Assembly: GCA_947476045.1 (NCBI GenBank)
Contig: CANJNZ010000005.1
Coordinates: 1 to 64,000 of the forward strand
Length of the DNA: 64,000 nt
DNA from: Chthoniobacteraceae bacterium
GTDB taxonomy: Bacteria; Verrucomicrobiota; Verrucomicrobiia; Chthoniobacterales; Chthoniobacteraceae
Reading direction: 5' to 3'
Shown: positions 9,133 to 18,172 of the stretch, piece after piece
How positions within the stretch are numbered: the stretch's first letter is position 1
Layout: every line of letters starts with the position of its first letter
Program-made: the position numbers and the translations under genes
Notes under the pieces: generated by a model
Told to the model about the DNA's origin: nothing
Database searches by the model: none
The model's input: the letters and a program-made list of their open reading frames with translations, nothing else

Positions 9133-10026
9133 ATGTCCCGCTACGATGATTCAGATTCAGGATTCAAAATCTACCTCCGAGAAATCGGCAAAACGCCGCT
9201 TTTGACCCCCGCAGAGGAGATCAAACTCGCCGCCCGCATCAAGCGTGGCGACAAGGAGGCTCGCATTCACATGATTAAGGCGAACCTCCGCCTTGTGGTC
9301 AAAATCGCCCATGATTACGGCAATCTTGGCCTGCCACTGCTCGACCTCGTCTCCGAGGGCAACATCGGCTTGATGAAAGCCGTGGAGCGCTTCGACCCTG
9401 CAAAGGGCGGCAAGCTCTCGACCTATGCGGCGTGGTGGATCAAACAATCCATCAAGCGCGCACTGGCCAACCAATCGAAGACCATCCGCCTTCCCGTCCA
9501 TCTTGTGGACAAAATCTCCAAGATTCGCCGCGTCGCAATCAGTATGAGCGAAGAACTCGGCCGTGAGCCCACGGATGAGGAATTGGCAGAGGAAGTCGGC
9601 ATTTCCGCATCCAAGCTCTCGCAACTCCGCACCGTGAGTATTCGTCCCGCATCGCTCGATGCGCCGATGAATGAAGACGACGGCACGGAGTTTGGCGAAA
9701 TCGTCGGCGACGACGGCGCCGTGGATCCATCCGAAAACCTGTCCGACAAAAACATGCAGGAGGAAATCACTGATTTGCTCGGCGTGTTGGATGAGCGTGA
9801 GCGCAAAATCATCAACTCACGCTTTGGCCTCGATGGCGGTTCTGCCCGCACCCTTGAGGAAGTCGGAATGAAATTCGGGGTCACCCGCGAGCGCATCCGC
9901 CAACTCCAAAACATCGCGCTGGCGAAATTGCGTCGTGCACTCCGTAAGCGCGAGCATCCGATCGAGCATCTCATCCAAGGCATGGCCGACGATGAAGACC
10001 TCAAGGCCATCGCGTCGAATAACTAA
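9133..10026 (+). CDS. rpoD: RNA polymerase sigma factor, RpoD/SigA type (short form)
   Basis: This 297-aa sigma-70 factor starts at ATG 9133 (MSRYDDSDSGF), a few bases after an AGAAGG ribosome site. Region 1.2 (FKIYLREIGKTPLLTPAEE) begins almost at once, so the acidic region 1.1 of classical RpoD is absent. Region 2 includes DLVSEGNIGLMKAVERFDP and YAAWWIKQSIKRAL. Region 4 has the helix-turn-helix TLEEVGMKFGVTRERIRQLQ. It could be the primary factor or an RpoS/HrdB-like group 2 factor; the isolated locus, long leader and strong terminator fit a well-expressed gene. Confidence 0.9.
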   Translation: MSRYDDSDSGFKIYLREIGKTPLLTPAEEIKLAARIKRGDKEARIHMIKANLRLVVKIAHDYGNLGLPLLDLVSEGNIGLMKAVERFDPAKGGKLSTYAAWWIKQSIKRALANQSKTIRLPVHLVDKISKIRRVAISMSEELGREPTDEELAEEVGISASKLSQLRTVSIRPASLDAPMNEDDGTEFGEIVGDDGAVDPSENLSDKNMQEEITDLLGVLDERERKIINSRFGLDGGSARTLEEVGMKFGVTRERIRQLQNIALAKLRRALRKREHPIEHLIQGMADDEDLKAIASNN

Positions 10027-10046
10027 ACAATTGCCATAGGTGGTTC

Positions 10047-10087
10047 CCGCCCTGCCGGCGAAGAGAGTCGGCAGGGCGGTTCCTTTT
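10047..10087 (+). terminator. Rho-independent terminator of rpoD
   Basis: A perfect 11-bp stem pairs CCGCCCTGCCG at 10047-10057 with CGGCAGGGCGG at 10069-10079, with an 11-base loop, followed by TTCCTTTTT. It lies 20 bases after the rpoD stop, just before the convergent ABC permease gene. Confidence 0.9.
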
Positions 10088-10107
10088 TAAGGCGAAAGAC
10101 GCGTGCG

Positions 10108-11769
10108 CTAATCTTCAGCGGCGGCGAGTTGGATGCGGCGGTGGGTTTTTCTACACATCGCGATGAGGGTGATGAGGGTGAGGATGAAACCGATGTAGGC
10201 GGAGAGCATTTCTCCTCTTCGATCCAGATTCAGTGAATCGAGACAGACTGCGCCGAGCACATTTACAACCGTCATTGTGGCTATGGTCGCAGGGAGTGCG
10301 CCGCGCCGGATCCGTAGTGAGAACCAAACCAATACAGTGAGGCTGAGCAGGGCCTGAGTGCAGACATAGCAAACCACGCCGATTGCAGTGAGGAGGTAAT
10401 AGTTACCCCATTCATCAAATGTCGTCAGGTTGGTGATTTCCCGGATTATTTCCTCCCAGATTTGGCGGTAGTTGAACGAAAGGCCCACAGCGGCGAGGAT
10501 GATCCACGGCAGCAGCACTGCGAGGCAGCCGAGGATTTTTTGCCGGATGATTTTACCAACACTCCACGGCAGTGCCACGAGGCTGGAGAGGGTGAGATTT
10601 CGTCTTTCTGCGCCGAAAATACGGCCTGCAATCAAGAGAACTTCGAGCCCCGCGATCCATCCGGCTAGAACGATTGAGATCCCTGATAACTGCTCCCAAA
10701 AACGCGCGTCCACGCTGGCTTTGCTGTAGTAAGAGCCTTCTGAATTGCCGTAGTTCGTAGCCCATTCCAATTGCCGCTGGTAGCTTGACCATGCAATCCC
10801 GCAGGCACCGAGGAGGATCAATCCTGCCATGAACAGCCGGAAGTAAAAACCGAAGCGGCCGCCTGCCATGAAATTGAAATCCTTCCACGCAAGCGGCAGG
10901 CGCTGCCATGGGCGGCTCACATACGCCCAGCGGCGAGGCTTTCCGTTTTTGGTTTTCTTCACGCGCCCCGGCGCTGCTTCGGCGGTCGCGCAGTAGCGGT
11001 CGAAGATCAGCCATGCGAGGAGGAAGCAGAGCGTCCCTGCGCCTAGGCTGATCCACACATGCTTTGAAAGAAAAGCGCTGCGCCGGTAATCGAGCAGCAA
11101 ACTCCCCATCGCATACAAGGGATTTGCTTCGAAGATGTAGTTGCTGATCGTTTCCCAAAGTCCGCCGGTGGTTACATTCCCGGGCCTCCATCGCCTGAAG
11201 GAAGTGATCGCGCAAATTAAGGGCAGCACCGCGTAGAGTATGCCGCCAATGATGCCAGTGAGAAATCCCGCTCGCATCGCTGTGCGGCAATAGACCGAGG
11301 CGAGCATCGCGAGGTTGCAGAGGAAAAAAGTCGTCGCCCCGAGGATGGCGTAGGCGTGGAGGATTTGCGTTCTCGTCACGCCGCCGAGCGTCACTGCGAG
11401 CATCGTGAAAGGTATCTGCGCCGCCAGGAGCATCAGCGCAGAGATCAGGCGTGTTGCTCCTTTTCCTAGCAGGATCGAGAGCGGATTGAGGTTCGTCATG
11501 CGCAGCAGAGTGAGCGTGCCGTCCTCTTTTTCCTCCGCTATGGCCGAGGGGAAAATGCTCAGCGCGGCGACGCCGATGAAGGCGAGGTTCAGCATCATCA
11601 GCATCCCGAGAAACTCGCGCCCCGGCGCGCCGCTCCATGCAAACTTGCGCTGGTTTGCTCCGATGATGAGCAGGATCAGCAACACCAGTGCGGCCCGCAG
11701 GATGGGCGGCAGACGGGCGCGTAAATCTTCGCGGAGGCTGCGGATAAAAAGGGCAAAAAGTGCGCGCAT
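10108..11769 (-). CDS. ABC-2-type transporter permease (paralog 1)
   Basis: This 553-aa membrane protein is the last gene of the large minus-strand cluster. The N-terminus reads RARLPPILRAALVLLILLI, followed by GANQRKFAW. Further hydrophobic blocks lie in the middle and near the C-terminus, giving about 10-12 segments. The motif SAIAEEKEDGTLTLLRMT is typical of ABC-2 export permeases, where a conserved E-EKE-GTL follows the second helix. The upstream gene shares the whole architecture (PPIIRAT, SAITEEKEEETLALLRMT), so the two are paralogs and may form a heterodimer with the ATPase at 13636-14595. The substrate is unknown. Confidence 0.85.
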   Translation of the reverse strand: MRALFALFIRSLREDLRARLPPILRAALVLLILLIIGANQRKFAWSGAPGREFLGMLMMLNLAFIGVAALSIFPSAIAEEKEDGTLTLLRMTNLNPLSILLGKGATRLISALMLLAAQIPFTMLAVTLGGVTRTQILHAYAILGATTFFLCNLAMLASVYCRTAMRAGFLTGIIGGILYAVLPLICAITSFRRWRPGNVTTGGLWETISNYIFEANPLYAMGSLLLDYRRSAFLSKHVWISLGAGTLCFLLAWLIFDRYCATAEAAPGRVKKTKNGKPRRWAYVSRPWQRLPLAWKDFNFMAGGRFGFYFRLFMAGLILLGACGIAWSSYQRQLEWATNYGNSEGSYYSKASVDARFWEQLSGISIVLAGWIAGLEVLLIAGRIFGAERRNLTLSSLVALPWSVGKIIRQKILGCLAVLLPWIILAAVGLSFNYRQIWEEIIREITNLTTFDEWGNYYLLTAIGVVCYVCTQALLSLTVLVWFSLRIRRGALPATIATMTVVNVLGAVCLDSLNLDRRGEMLSAYIGFILTLITLIAMCRKTHRRIQLAAAED

Positions 11770-11808
11770 TTTAGAAACGACGTATGACGGGCGGGGAATG
11801 ACGAACGA

Positions 11809-11877
11809 ATGACGGATTCCGAATGGCAGGCCATCGCCCGTGCGGTTGCAAACAATTCGTCATTCGAAATCCGTCAT
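11809..11877. repeat. Intergenic inverted repeat, ATGACGGATTCCGAAT family
   Basis: ATGACGGATTCCGAAT at 11809-11824 pairs with ATTCGAAATCCGTCAT at 11862-11877 with one mismatch in 16. More copies of the GACGAATGACGG words surround it (from 11783 to 11885). It fills the 118-base gap between two co-oriented permease genes, so in RNA it would form a long hairpin within the operon transcript, much as REP/BIME elements do. Confidence 0.7.
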
Positions 11878-11887
11878 CCGTCATTTC

Positions 11888-13477
11888 TCACTCCTCCTCC
11901 GCGCATTGCGCGATGCGTCCGGGAATGAACGCGGCGAGGAAAAAAGTAGCCAGACCCAGCACGAAAGTCTGGAACGCGATCCAGCCCTTGCCACCGAATC
12001 CAAACATTGCCGCAGAGAGAAAATGCGCCATGCCAAGTGTAATCAGCGCAATGACGAGCGGTGCGCGGCGGAATCGCAGAGACAGATAGGCCGTCAGCGT
12101 GCCGAGGAACAAATAGTTAACGACGGTAAAAGCCTGCTGGAGGAAAACGCGCTCCTGATACTCGGCGCTTCTATAGTAGTCACCGTATCCGTATCCACCG
12201 TGATGATATTGCCAGTCGTCATACATCCACCAACCGAGAATCCAGAGGCCAAAGGAAGGTGCAAAACCGATGATGCAGCCGAGAACTTTCTGCCATGCGA
12301 TGCGCGCCGGACTTATCGGCAGCAGGTAAAGGCTGCCGAGCGTCTGCCGCTTTCTCTCGACTCCAAAAATACGCGCGGAGACCGACACAAACTCCGCCGA
12401 GAATAAAATCAACGCCGTCCAGCGGATGATGCCTCCGATGTCTCCGTAATCGAGGTTTCCGCTGCCGTATTTGTTGCTATTGGACCACGCGCAGATGCAG
12501 CCGATGACGATGGCATAAAGCACCAGACGGATGGCCATGCCTTTCTTTCCGCCGGTGATGAAATGGAAGTCCTTCCACGCAATCGCCAGTCGCCACGGAC
12601 GTGGCACGCGGAGGCCATTCGCGGAGCCGCCCGCCGATTTGCGCTTACGCGGAGCAGCCTCGCCCGCGTTGCTGCAAAACCGATCAAAGAGTGCCCATGA
12701 GAGGAGGAAAAAAACCAAACCGCCGATGAGGTGGAAGGGGAGGGAGTCTGTGGCGAAGGGAAAACCGCCGCCGCCGCTGCGATTAAAGATCGTGCTGGCT
12801 ATGTCGCCGAGCGGGTTTGAACTGATGAGAAATTTGATGCTTCGCTCAAAAAGTCCCAGTTCTGATGAGGACGGACCACCGAACAAACCTCCGAGAAGCA
12901 GGCTTCCGGCGAGGAACCAGGGCAGGATGTAAAACAGAATCCCGCAGAAGAACGTGAGTGACACCGCCCGCGATGTGCGGCGGCAGATGACGGACCAGAA
13001 CAGGCCGAGGTTGCAGAGGAAAAAAAGATACGCGCCGAGCACGGCATACACCCGCAGGATTTGATCGCGCGCCGCGCCGCCGAGCGTGACGCAGAGCATG
13101 GTGAATGGAATCTGCACCGCGAGAAAGAGCAGTCCGCCGACGAAGCGCGCGGTGCTTTTGCCCAGCAAAATGGCGAGCGGGTTCAGTCGCGTCATCCGCA
13201 GCAGCGCGAGCGTTTCCTCCTCCTTTTCCTCGGTGATGGCGGAGCAGAATGAGCCAAGTCCAACGAGCGTGAGCCCGAAGAAGTTCACCATCGCAATCAT
13301 CATGAGCAAGCCCTGCCCCGCAGCGGCCTGATACTCAAAGCTGCGTTGATTTATCCCGACAAGCAGCAGCAAAAACAGCGCGGCGGTGGCGCGGATGATA
13401 GGCGGAAACTTTCCACGCACTTCGTCGCGAACGGCGCGGCTGAAAAGAGCGATGAGTGGCAGGAAGCGCGCGATCAT
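11888..13477 (-). CDS. ABC-2-type transporter permease (paralog 2)
   Basis: A 529-aa polytopic membrane protein paralogous to the downstream gene 10108-11769. It shares the N-terminal block GKFPPIIRATAALFLLLL and GINQRSF, the cytosolic motif SAITEEKEEETLALLRMT, and a second-half RIFGVERKRQTLGSLYLLP. The repeated ERK-QTL/EKE-ETL motif after each helix bundle is typical of ABC-2 permeases. Between the helix bundles is a hydrophilic stretch around SNAGEAAPRKRKSAGG. It follows the ATPase gene with a repeat-filled gap of 158 bases. Direction of transport is probably export. Confidence 0.85.
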   Translation of the reverse strand: MIARFLPLIALFSRAVRDEVRGKFPPIIRATAALFLLLLVGINQRSFEYQAAAGQGLLMMIAMVNFFGLTLVGLGSFCSAITEEKEEETLALLRMTRLNPLAILLGKSTARFVGGLLFLAVQIPFTMLCVTLGGAARDQILRVYAVLGAYLFFLCNLGLFWSVICRRTSRAVSLTFFCGILFYILPWFLAGSLLLGGLFGGPSSSELGLFERSIKFLISSNPLGDIASTIFNRSGGGGFPFATDSLPFHLIGGLVFFLLSWALFDRFCSNAGEAAPRKRKSAGGSANGLRVPRPWRLAIAWKDFHFITGGKKGMAIRLVLYAIVIGCICAWSNSNKYGSGNLDYGDIGGIIRWTALILFSAEFVSVSARIFGVERKRQTLGSLYLLPISPARIAWQKVLGCIIGFAPSFGLWILGWWMYDDWQYHHGGYGYGDYYRSAEYQERVFLQQAFTVVNYLFLGTLTAYLSLRFRRAPLVIALITLGMAHFLSAAMFGFGGKGWIAFQTFVLGLATFFLAAFIPGRIAQCAEEE

Positions 13478-13490
13478 TGGAAAATGACGG

Positions 13491-13632
13491 ATGACGAATT
13501 CCGAATGACGAAGGAATGTCGGATGTCGGATGACGAATGGCGAATGACGGCACGTCCAACACGCTCCCCGCGAGCGAGCGCACCATTCGTCATTCGTAAT
13601 TCATTCGTCATGCGAAATTCGGAATTCGTCAT
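13491..13632. repeat. Intergenic inverted repeat, ATGACGAATTCCGAAT family
   Basis: ATGACGAATTCCGAAT at 13491-13506 is the exact complement of ATTCGGAATTCGTCAT at 13617-13632. A second inner set of GACGAATGGCGAATGACGG and CATTCGTCATTCG words lies between. It occupies the gap between the ABC ATPase and permease genes and resembles the repeat at 11809-11877 in words and placement. A folded transcript could protect the upstream mRNA segment or lower downstream expression. Confidence 0.75.
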
Positions 13633-13635
13633 TTC

Positions 13636-14595
13636 TCATTCCGGGCGCACGCCCGGCTCTGTCAGATCCATGAACGCCTGGTTCAGATGCTTCACGTCCT
13701 CGGTGAAGCTGACGATTTGCGCACCGCTCGAAAGCGCGGCGGAGAGCAGTGCGTTCGGAGTGATCTGCTCTTTTTCAAACGCGACGCTGTAGCGCGGCTC
13801 GCCGGGTGTGATCTGCTGCACGGTCTTCACTCCGGGGATGGCGCTGAGCGCGTCCACAAACGGCGGGTGCTCGGCGGTGAGCGTGAATGCGTAGGCGTCG
13901 TCTGCGCCGTTGTTGGAGATGAGGCCGCGCATGGAGCCGGTGTATTTCACCGAGCCGCGATCGAGGATGGTCACGGAGTCGCACAGTTCGGCCAGCTCGC
14001 TGAGGATGTGCGAGCTGATGAAGATGGTTTTTCCGAGGCGTTTCAGCTCCTGCAAAATTTCCATCAGTTCGATGCGGGCGCGCGGGTCGAGGCCGCTGGC
14101 TGGTTCGTCGAGCAGGAGCAGGTCGGGGTCATGCACGAGCACGCGGGCGAGTGAGACGCGCTGCTGCATCCCGCGCGACAGTCCCTGGATGAAATCGTTT
14201 TTGCGTCCCGCCATGTCGGTGAGAGCGAGCACGTCGCCGATGATTTTGTCGCGCTGACCCTGCGAGAGTCCGTAGGCCGCGCCGAAAAAATCGAGATACT
14301 CGAACACGGTCATCTGCCGATACATCGAGAAATGATCGGGCATATAGCCGATTTTCCGGCGCACCTCCGTGCGGTCGCGCACGATGTCGCGGCCAAAGAC
14401 GGCGACCATGCCCGCCTGTGGTTTTAGCAGTGTCGCGAGCACTTTGAGCGTGGTCGTTTTGCCCGCGCCATTCGGGCCTACGAAACCGTGGATGCTCCGA
14501 GGGTTCACGGTGAATGACACGTCAGCGACGGCGACGTGGGTTTTGTAAGCGTGGCGGAGGCCGCGGATGTCTATGACTGGTTCCATATGGGTCAC
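13636..14595 (-). CDS. ABC transporter ATP-binding protein (CcmA/NatA type)
   Basis: This 319-aa ATPase of an ABC-2 exporter has Walker A GPNGAGKTTT, signature LSRGMQQR, Walker B LLLLDEPASGLDP and H-loop FISSHI. The last 90 residues form a C-terminal extension common in NatA/CcmA proteins. The GTG at 14595 overlaps the upstream stop as GTGA; ATG 14586 (MEPVIDI) is an alternative start. It likely powers the two permeases downstream and works with the membrane protein upstream (14592-16379). A close paralog lies at 20133-21077. Confidence 0.93.
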   Translation of the reverse strand: MTHMEPVIDIRGLRHAYKTHVAVADVSFTVNPRSIHGFVGPNGAGKTTTLKVLATLLKPQAGMVAVFGRDIVRDRTEVRRKIGYMPDHFSMYRQMTVFEYLDFFGAAYGLSQGQRDKIIGDVLALTDMAGRKNDFIQGLSRGMQQRVSLARVLVHDPDLLLLDEPASGLDPRARIELMEILQELKRLGKTIFISSHILSELAELCDSVTILDRGSVKYTGSMRGLISNNGADDAYAFTLTAEHPPFVDALSAIPGVKTVQQITPGEPRYSVAFEKEQITPNALLSAALSSGAQIVSFTEDVKHLNQAFMDLTEPGVRPE

Positions 14596-16379
14596 GGTTT
14601 TGTGAGGTCTTGCACGTAAAGGACGAAGCTTTCGCCGGATTGAAATTTGTCGCTCTTCATGTCGAAGCCCGCAGGTGCGTTGGCGTAGATGAAGAGTCGC
14701 ACACGCTCCGGCGGAACCGGCGTGGTGATGGTGCCCTTGCGAAAATAAAACGGCTCGTTGTTGGCGAACGCGATGAAGAGCTTGTCCAGACTGCGCAGCC
14801 GTTCGATTGCGGCTTTTTTGTCACCGCTCTCTCCGTAGTAGGGGCCGTGGTCGTAGTAATTGTTGTTTTCGCCGAAAAATGCCTGTGCGTTCTGTTCCGA
14901 TCCCGGGTTGAGTTCCAAGCCGCCAGCCACTGGAATCAAATAGTAATATTTCGAACCAAACTGAACCCTCGCCTGAATCACTTTGGACGCGATGACAGAA
15001 TTCAGCTTCAGCTTGATTGTTCCCTTCGCCGTATTCGGTTCCATTTTCCACTCCTGAATCTCCACTCCGAGATCATCCGCGCTAAGCACGCCGCGATGGA
15101 GAAATGGGCGCGATGAAAAGAGCGGCATGTCTGCCTCGAAGTGCGACTCTTTGCCAAGTGTCACTGCGCCACGCACCGTCTCGCCTTCGCTCACAGCAGC
15201 GTAAAGCTGACTGCCTCCTACGTGTTCGAAACGATAGTTGTCGCCCGTCGTGGCGAACGCATGAATCCACTCCGAAACATCGTAACGACCACCGCCGAGC
15301 GAGTGGGCGATGGCGAGCGAGTGGTAGATTTGTTTTTCACCATAGCCACGCCGACCCACTACCGTAAAAATCCATGCGAACAACACCACAGTGGCTACAA
15401 AGCCAGCGAGCAGCAGGCGGTAGTCGCGTTTGCGAAGGACGTAAAACGCGGGGCCGATGAGCAGCACATACGCGATGGTGAGCAGGTAAATGAGCCACCA
15501 TGCGATGTGCGGCTTGGTCGCGCTGGCCAGTTTTCGGAAAAGCATCGCGTCGAGATCGCTGATGTTGCCGTTGTCATTGTTCTTGGTCGTCGCAGGCGCT
15601 GAAAATCCGGCCTTTTCGAGCCAGTTGAGGGTGATTTCCGAGCGGGAGACTTTTTGTTTCACCACGAGCCCGGCACCGATGGTTGTGCGGTCTGAGGTGA
15701 CATTGAGCGGCGCGAGTTCCTCGGTAAATTGGGGCATTTCACCATTCAGGCCGGGCAGCAGATGCACGATGCCGCCGCGCTTCACCCAATCAAGAAACGC
15801 CTGCCTGCGCGGTGGGTCCCAGCGCGGCGAATGGTCGAGCACGACTGCGTGCAGTGCATCTGTCGCTGAGACAGTCGGCGGGAAAAGTGTCTCGGGAAAA
15901 ACGGGCATTCGCACATTGCGAATCGCGGGCGATTCGGGATCGGCGAGCATCACCGTCGCGGGCACAGCGCTACTGGGTCTCTCAAAAGGAATGACACCGC
16001 CTTTCTCTTCCGTCCACGAGAGCCGCCACTCGGGGGTATAGGAGCCGGTGTGAAAATAAAACTGCACCCACTGCGACGTGCCCGGAGCGAGGAAGAGATG
16101 CCTGACATACGGAGCCTGCGAGCTGCCCACGCCGAGCGCTTCTTCGAGCGTGAGGTCGCCGTCAAAGGCGTGCCCGCCGATGTTGCGCACTTCAAACGAA
16201 AGAATATTGAAAGATTCCTGACGCACATGGCCGTCGAAACCCCAGAATGGTTTGCCGATTTCGAGCGCACCCGAAGCGCGCATCACGAGAAGAAAGAGGA
16301 GGAGCAGAAAACGAGGAACCATGCGACGAGCGCGGAAGCTGGCAGAGAGCCCCGCAAATGTGGAGCGGGAAAGCATCAT
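14592..16379 (-). CDS. Membrane-anchored protein with GATase-like extracytoplasmic domain (ABC module B auxiliary)
   Basis: A 595-aa protein of unknown function from ATG 16379, whose ATGA overlaps the upstream stop. A signal segment (MVPRFLLLLFLLVMRASGA) is followed by a beta-rich domain. Then comes a Rossmann-like, glutamine-amidotransferase-type stretch with HAVVLDHSPRW, RRQAFLDWVKRGGIVHLLPG. Two central helices (WWLIYLLTIAYVLLIGPAFY and VATVVLFAWIFTVVG) precede a soluble C-terminal half. No catalytic Cys-His-Glu triad is evident. The layout recalls GldG-type auxiliaries of ABC-2 exporters, but that is inference. The gene at 18169-20136 has the same architecture. Confidence 0.7.
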   Translation of the reverse strand: MMLSRSTFAGLSASFRARRMVPRFLLLLFLLVMRASGALEIGKPFWGFDGHVRQESFNILSFEVRNIGGHAFDGDLTLEEALGVGSSQAPYVRHLFLAPGTSQWVQFYFHTGSYTPEWRLSWTEEKGGVIPFERPSSAVPATVMLADPESPAIRNVRMPVFPETLFPPTVSATDALHAVVLDHSPRWDPPRRQAFLDWVKRGGIVHLLPGLNGEMPQFTEELAPLNVTSDRTTIGAGLVVKQKVSRSEITLNWLEKAGFSAPATTKNNDNGNISDLDAMLFRKLASATKPHIAWWLIYLLTIAYVLLIGPAFYVLRKRDYRLLLAGFVATVVLFAWIFTVVGRRGYGEKQIYHSLAIAHSLGGGRYDVSEWIHAFATTGDNYRFEHVGGSQLYAAVSEGETVRGAVTLGKESHFEADMPLFSSRPFLHRGVLSADDLGVEIQEWKMEPNTAKGTIKLKLNSVIASKVIQARVQFGSKYYYLIPVAGGLELNPGSEQNAQAFFGENNNYYDHGPYYGESGDKKAAIERLRSLDKLFIAFANNEPFYFRKGTITTPVPPERVRLFIYANAPAGFDMKSDKFQSGESFVLYVQDLTKP

Positions 16380-18172
16380 TTCCTCAGCCATAGTTCCGCT
16401 TTTCGCAGGCAGAGTGCACGAACACCGAGGGTGAGTAGTGTGTATATGGCAAAATTATACAGCACCGGTGACAGTGGTCTTCCGATGCTGATGACGGTGC
16501 GCCCGCTTTTCAAAACCTCCACAAAGAACTGCGCGAGATTGTTGTGTTCGTTGGCATCGAGGATGCCGAGCGGGCTGAGCAGCGAGAGCCACAGCCCTGT
16601 GGGCTGATCGCGCCAGCTCGGCATGGTAAAGTGGAGCGTCGCGAGCGGTGCGATGAACCACAGGGCAAAGATGCAGAGCGTGGCGATGATCGCCTTTGCC
16701 TGCGCGCGCAGCCGCAGCGCGAATAAAAGCGAGACCCAGATAATCAGCGGTGGATACACCAGCAGCACAAGCCCCGCGCACAGCCAGTATTGACCGAGCG
16801 AGCGCCACATCATGTTTGAGCGGAGGTATTGGTATTCCGACCACCCTTGCAGCGCAAAGACGATGCCGAGAAGCAGCGCAAAGAGAACCCAGTATCGCCA
16901 GAGTGCGCGCACTTTTTCGCGCAGGATTTCCACCGCACCGAGCGGCGTGGTGAGCAGGATGTCGAGCGTCTGGTTCGAGCGTTCGCTAAGCATCGCGCCC
17001 ACGCTGCGCACCACAAGCACGAGCACCGCCGCGCTGCCGATCACCACGGCGAAATGATGCAGCCGCTGCGGCCCCTCCGTGCGCGGATAAATGCCCAGCA
17101 GAAAAAATGACATCGCCAGCGTGAGCACGCCGAGCACCACGACGAGATAAGCGAACCTCCCGCGCCGCCCGAGCACTCCGCGCCCGCTTTCGCGCCATGC
17201 GACGGGATCGTCCTTCGGCAGATCCACGTGCGCGGGCCGGAAGGAGCGGAACCATTTTACCGTCGAGTGCGCGATTTTTTTTACGCGGCGCGTCCTCGCA
17301 GGCGCGAACGCCCGCCGCATCAGCACGAGCCGCGCAAGCAGCCAGCAAACGCCCGCGCTGCCGATGAGCGGCGAGCAGTGTTCCCACGTCGTGGAAAAAA
17401 GACGCGGCCACAGCGCGGTGGAGTCGCTGGCGAGGACGGACGCCGCGCCTTCCTGTTCCGAGAGAATCCGCGAGAAAGCCTCCGGCGGCCAGTGTGCCCA
17501 GATCCAGCTTGGGATTTCAAAGCCATGCACATCCGCGCCCCACAGCACGTAGCGCACGCCGAGCGAGTAGGCGACTGCCGGTGTGAGGAACACCACCGCG
17601 CCCACGAGATACGAGCAGAGCATCGCGCCGACCGTCGTGCGGCACCACGCCGAGCACAGCAGCGCAAACGCCCCCGCCTGCAACCACGCAGAGAGCACCA
17701 CGCACGATCCCGCCGCGAGGAGTTGCGGCGACACTCCGCCATAGGCCATCGTGATCGCGCCGAGCGGCAGCGCGAGCAGCAGCAGCGTCGCCATCGGCAA
17801 AAGCCCGGCGAGCGTTTTCTCGACGAGCATTTTCGTTGGCGACATCCCGGTGAGCAGCAGCAGCGAGAGCGAGTCGCGCTCCTTTTCATAAGTGATCACA
17901 CCCGCCATCAGCGCGGGCTGAAAAATGAAAACGCCCGAGCATTGCAGCACGACGAGATCGGAAAACAAATCGCGCCCCACGCCCAGCACAGACAATCCGC
18001 TCGGATCGCCCGCCGCTATGCCTATCACCCGGTGCAGCGCGTAGAGAAACATCGCATAGAGCACCACGCCGTAGGCCACGCGCCCCGCGTAGGTGCGGCG
18101 GCGCGCGGCGCGCTCTGTGAGTTCGCGCGCGAGTAGCGGATAGGAAAATAGCGAGCGCAGCAGCGAAGTCAT
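16376..18172 (-). CDS. ABC-2-type transporter permease (module A)
   Basis: A 598-aa polytopic permease from ATG 18172 (MTSLLRSLFSYPLLARELTE), overlapping the upstream stop as ATGA. The frame further upstream is a shadow. The cytosolic motif ITYEKERDSLSLLLLTGMSP follows the second hydrophobic block, as in ABC-2 exporters, and a second copy, ERSNQTLDILLTTPL, appears in the C-terminal half. The two halves look like an internal duplication of a six-helix unit, so one chain may form the whole pore. It pairs with the ATPase at 20133-21077 and the auxiliary at 18169-20136. Confidence 0.86.
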   Translation of the reverse strand: MTSLLRSLFSYPLLARELTERAARRRTYAGRVAYGVVLYAMFLYALHRVIGIAAGDPSGLSVLGVGRDLFSDLVVLQCSGVFIFQPALMAGVITYEKERDSLSLLLLTGMSPTKMLVEKTLAGLLPMATLLLLALPLGAITMAYGGVSPQLLAAGSCVVLSAWLQAGAFALLCSAWCRTTVGAMLCSYLVGAVVFLTPAVAYSLGVRYVLWGADVHGFEIPSWIWAHWPPEAFSRILSEQEGAASVLASDSTALWPRLFSTTWEHCSPLIGSAGVCWLLARLVLMRRAFAPARTRRVKKIAHSTVKWFRSFRPAHVDLPKDDPVAWRESGRGVLGRRGRFAYLVVVLGVLTLAMSFFLLGIYPRTEGPQRLHHFAVVIGSAAVLVLVVRSVGAMLSERSNQTLDILLTTPLGAVEILREKVRALWRYWVLFALLLGIVFALQGWSEYQYLRSNMMWRSLGQYWLCAGLVLLVYPPLIIWVSLLFALRLRAQAKAIIATLCIFALWFIAPLATLHFTMPSWRDQPTGLWLSLLSPLGILDANEHNNLAQFFVEVLKSGRTVISIGRPLSPVLYNFAIYTLLTLGVRALCLRKAELWLRK

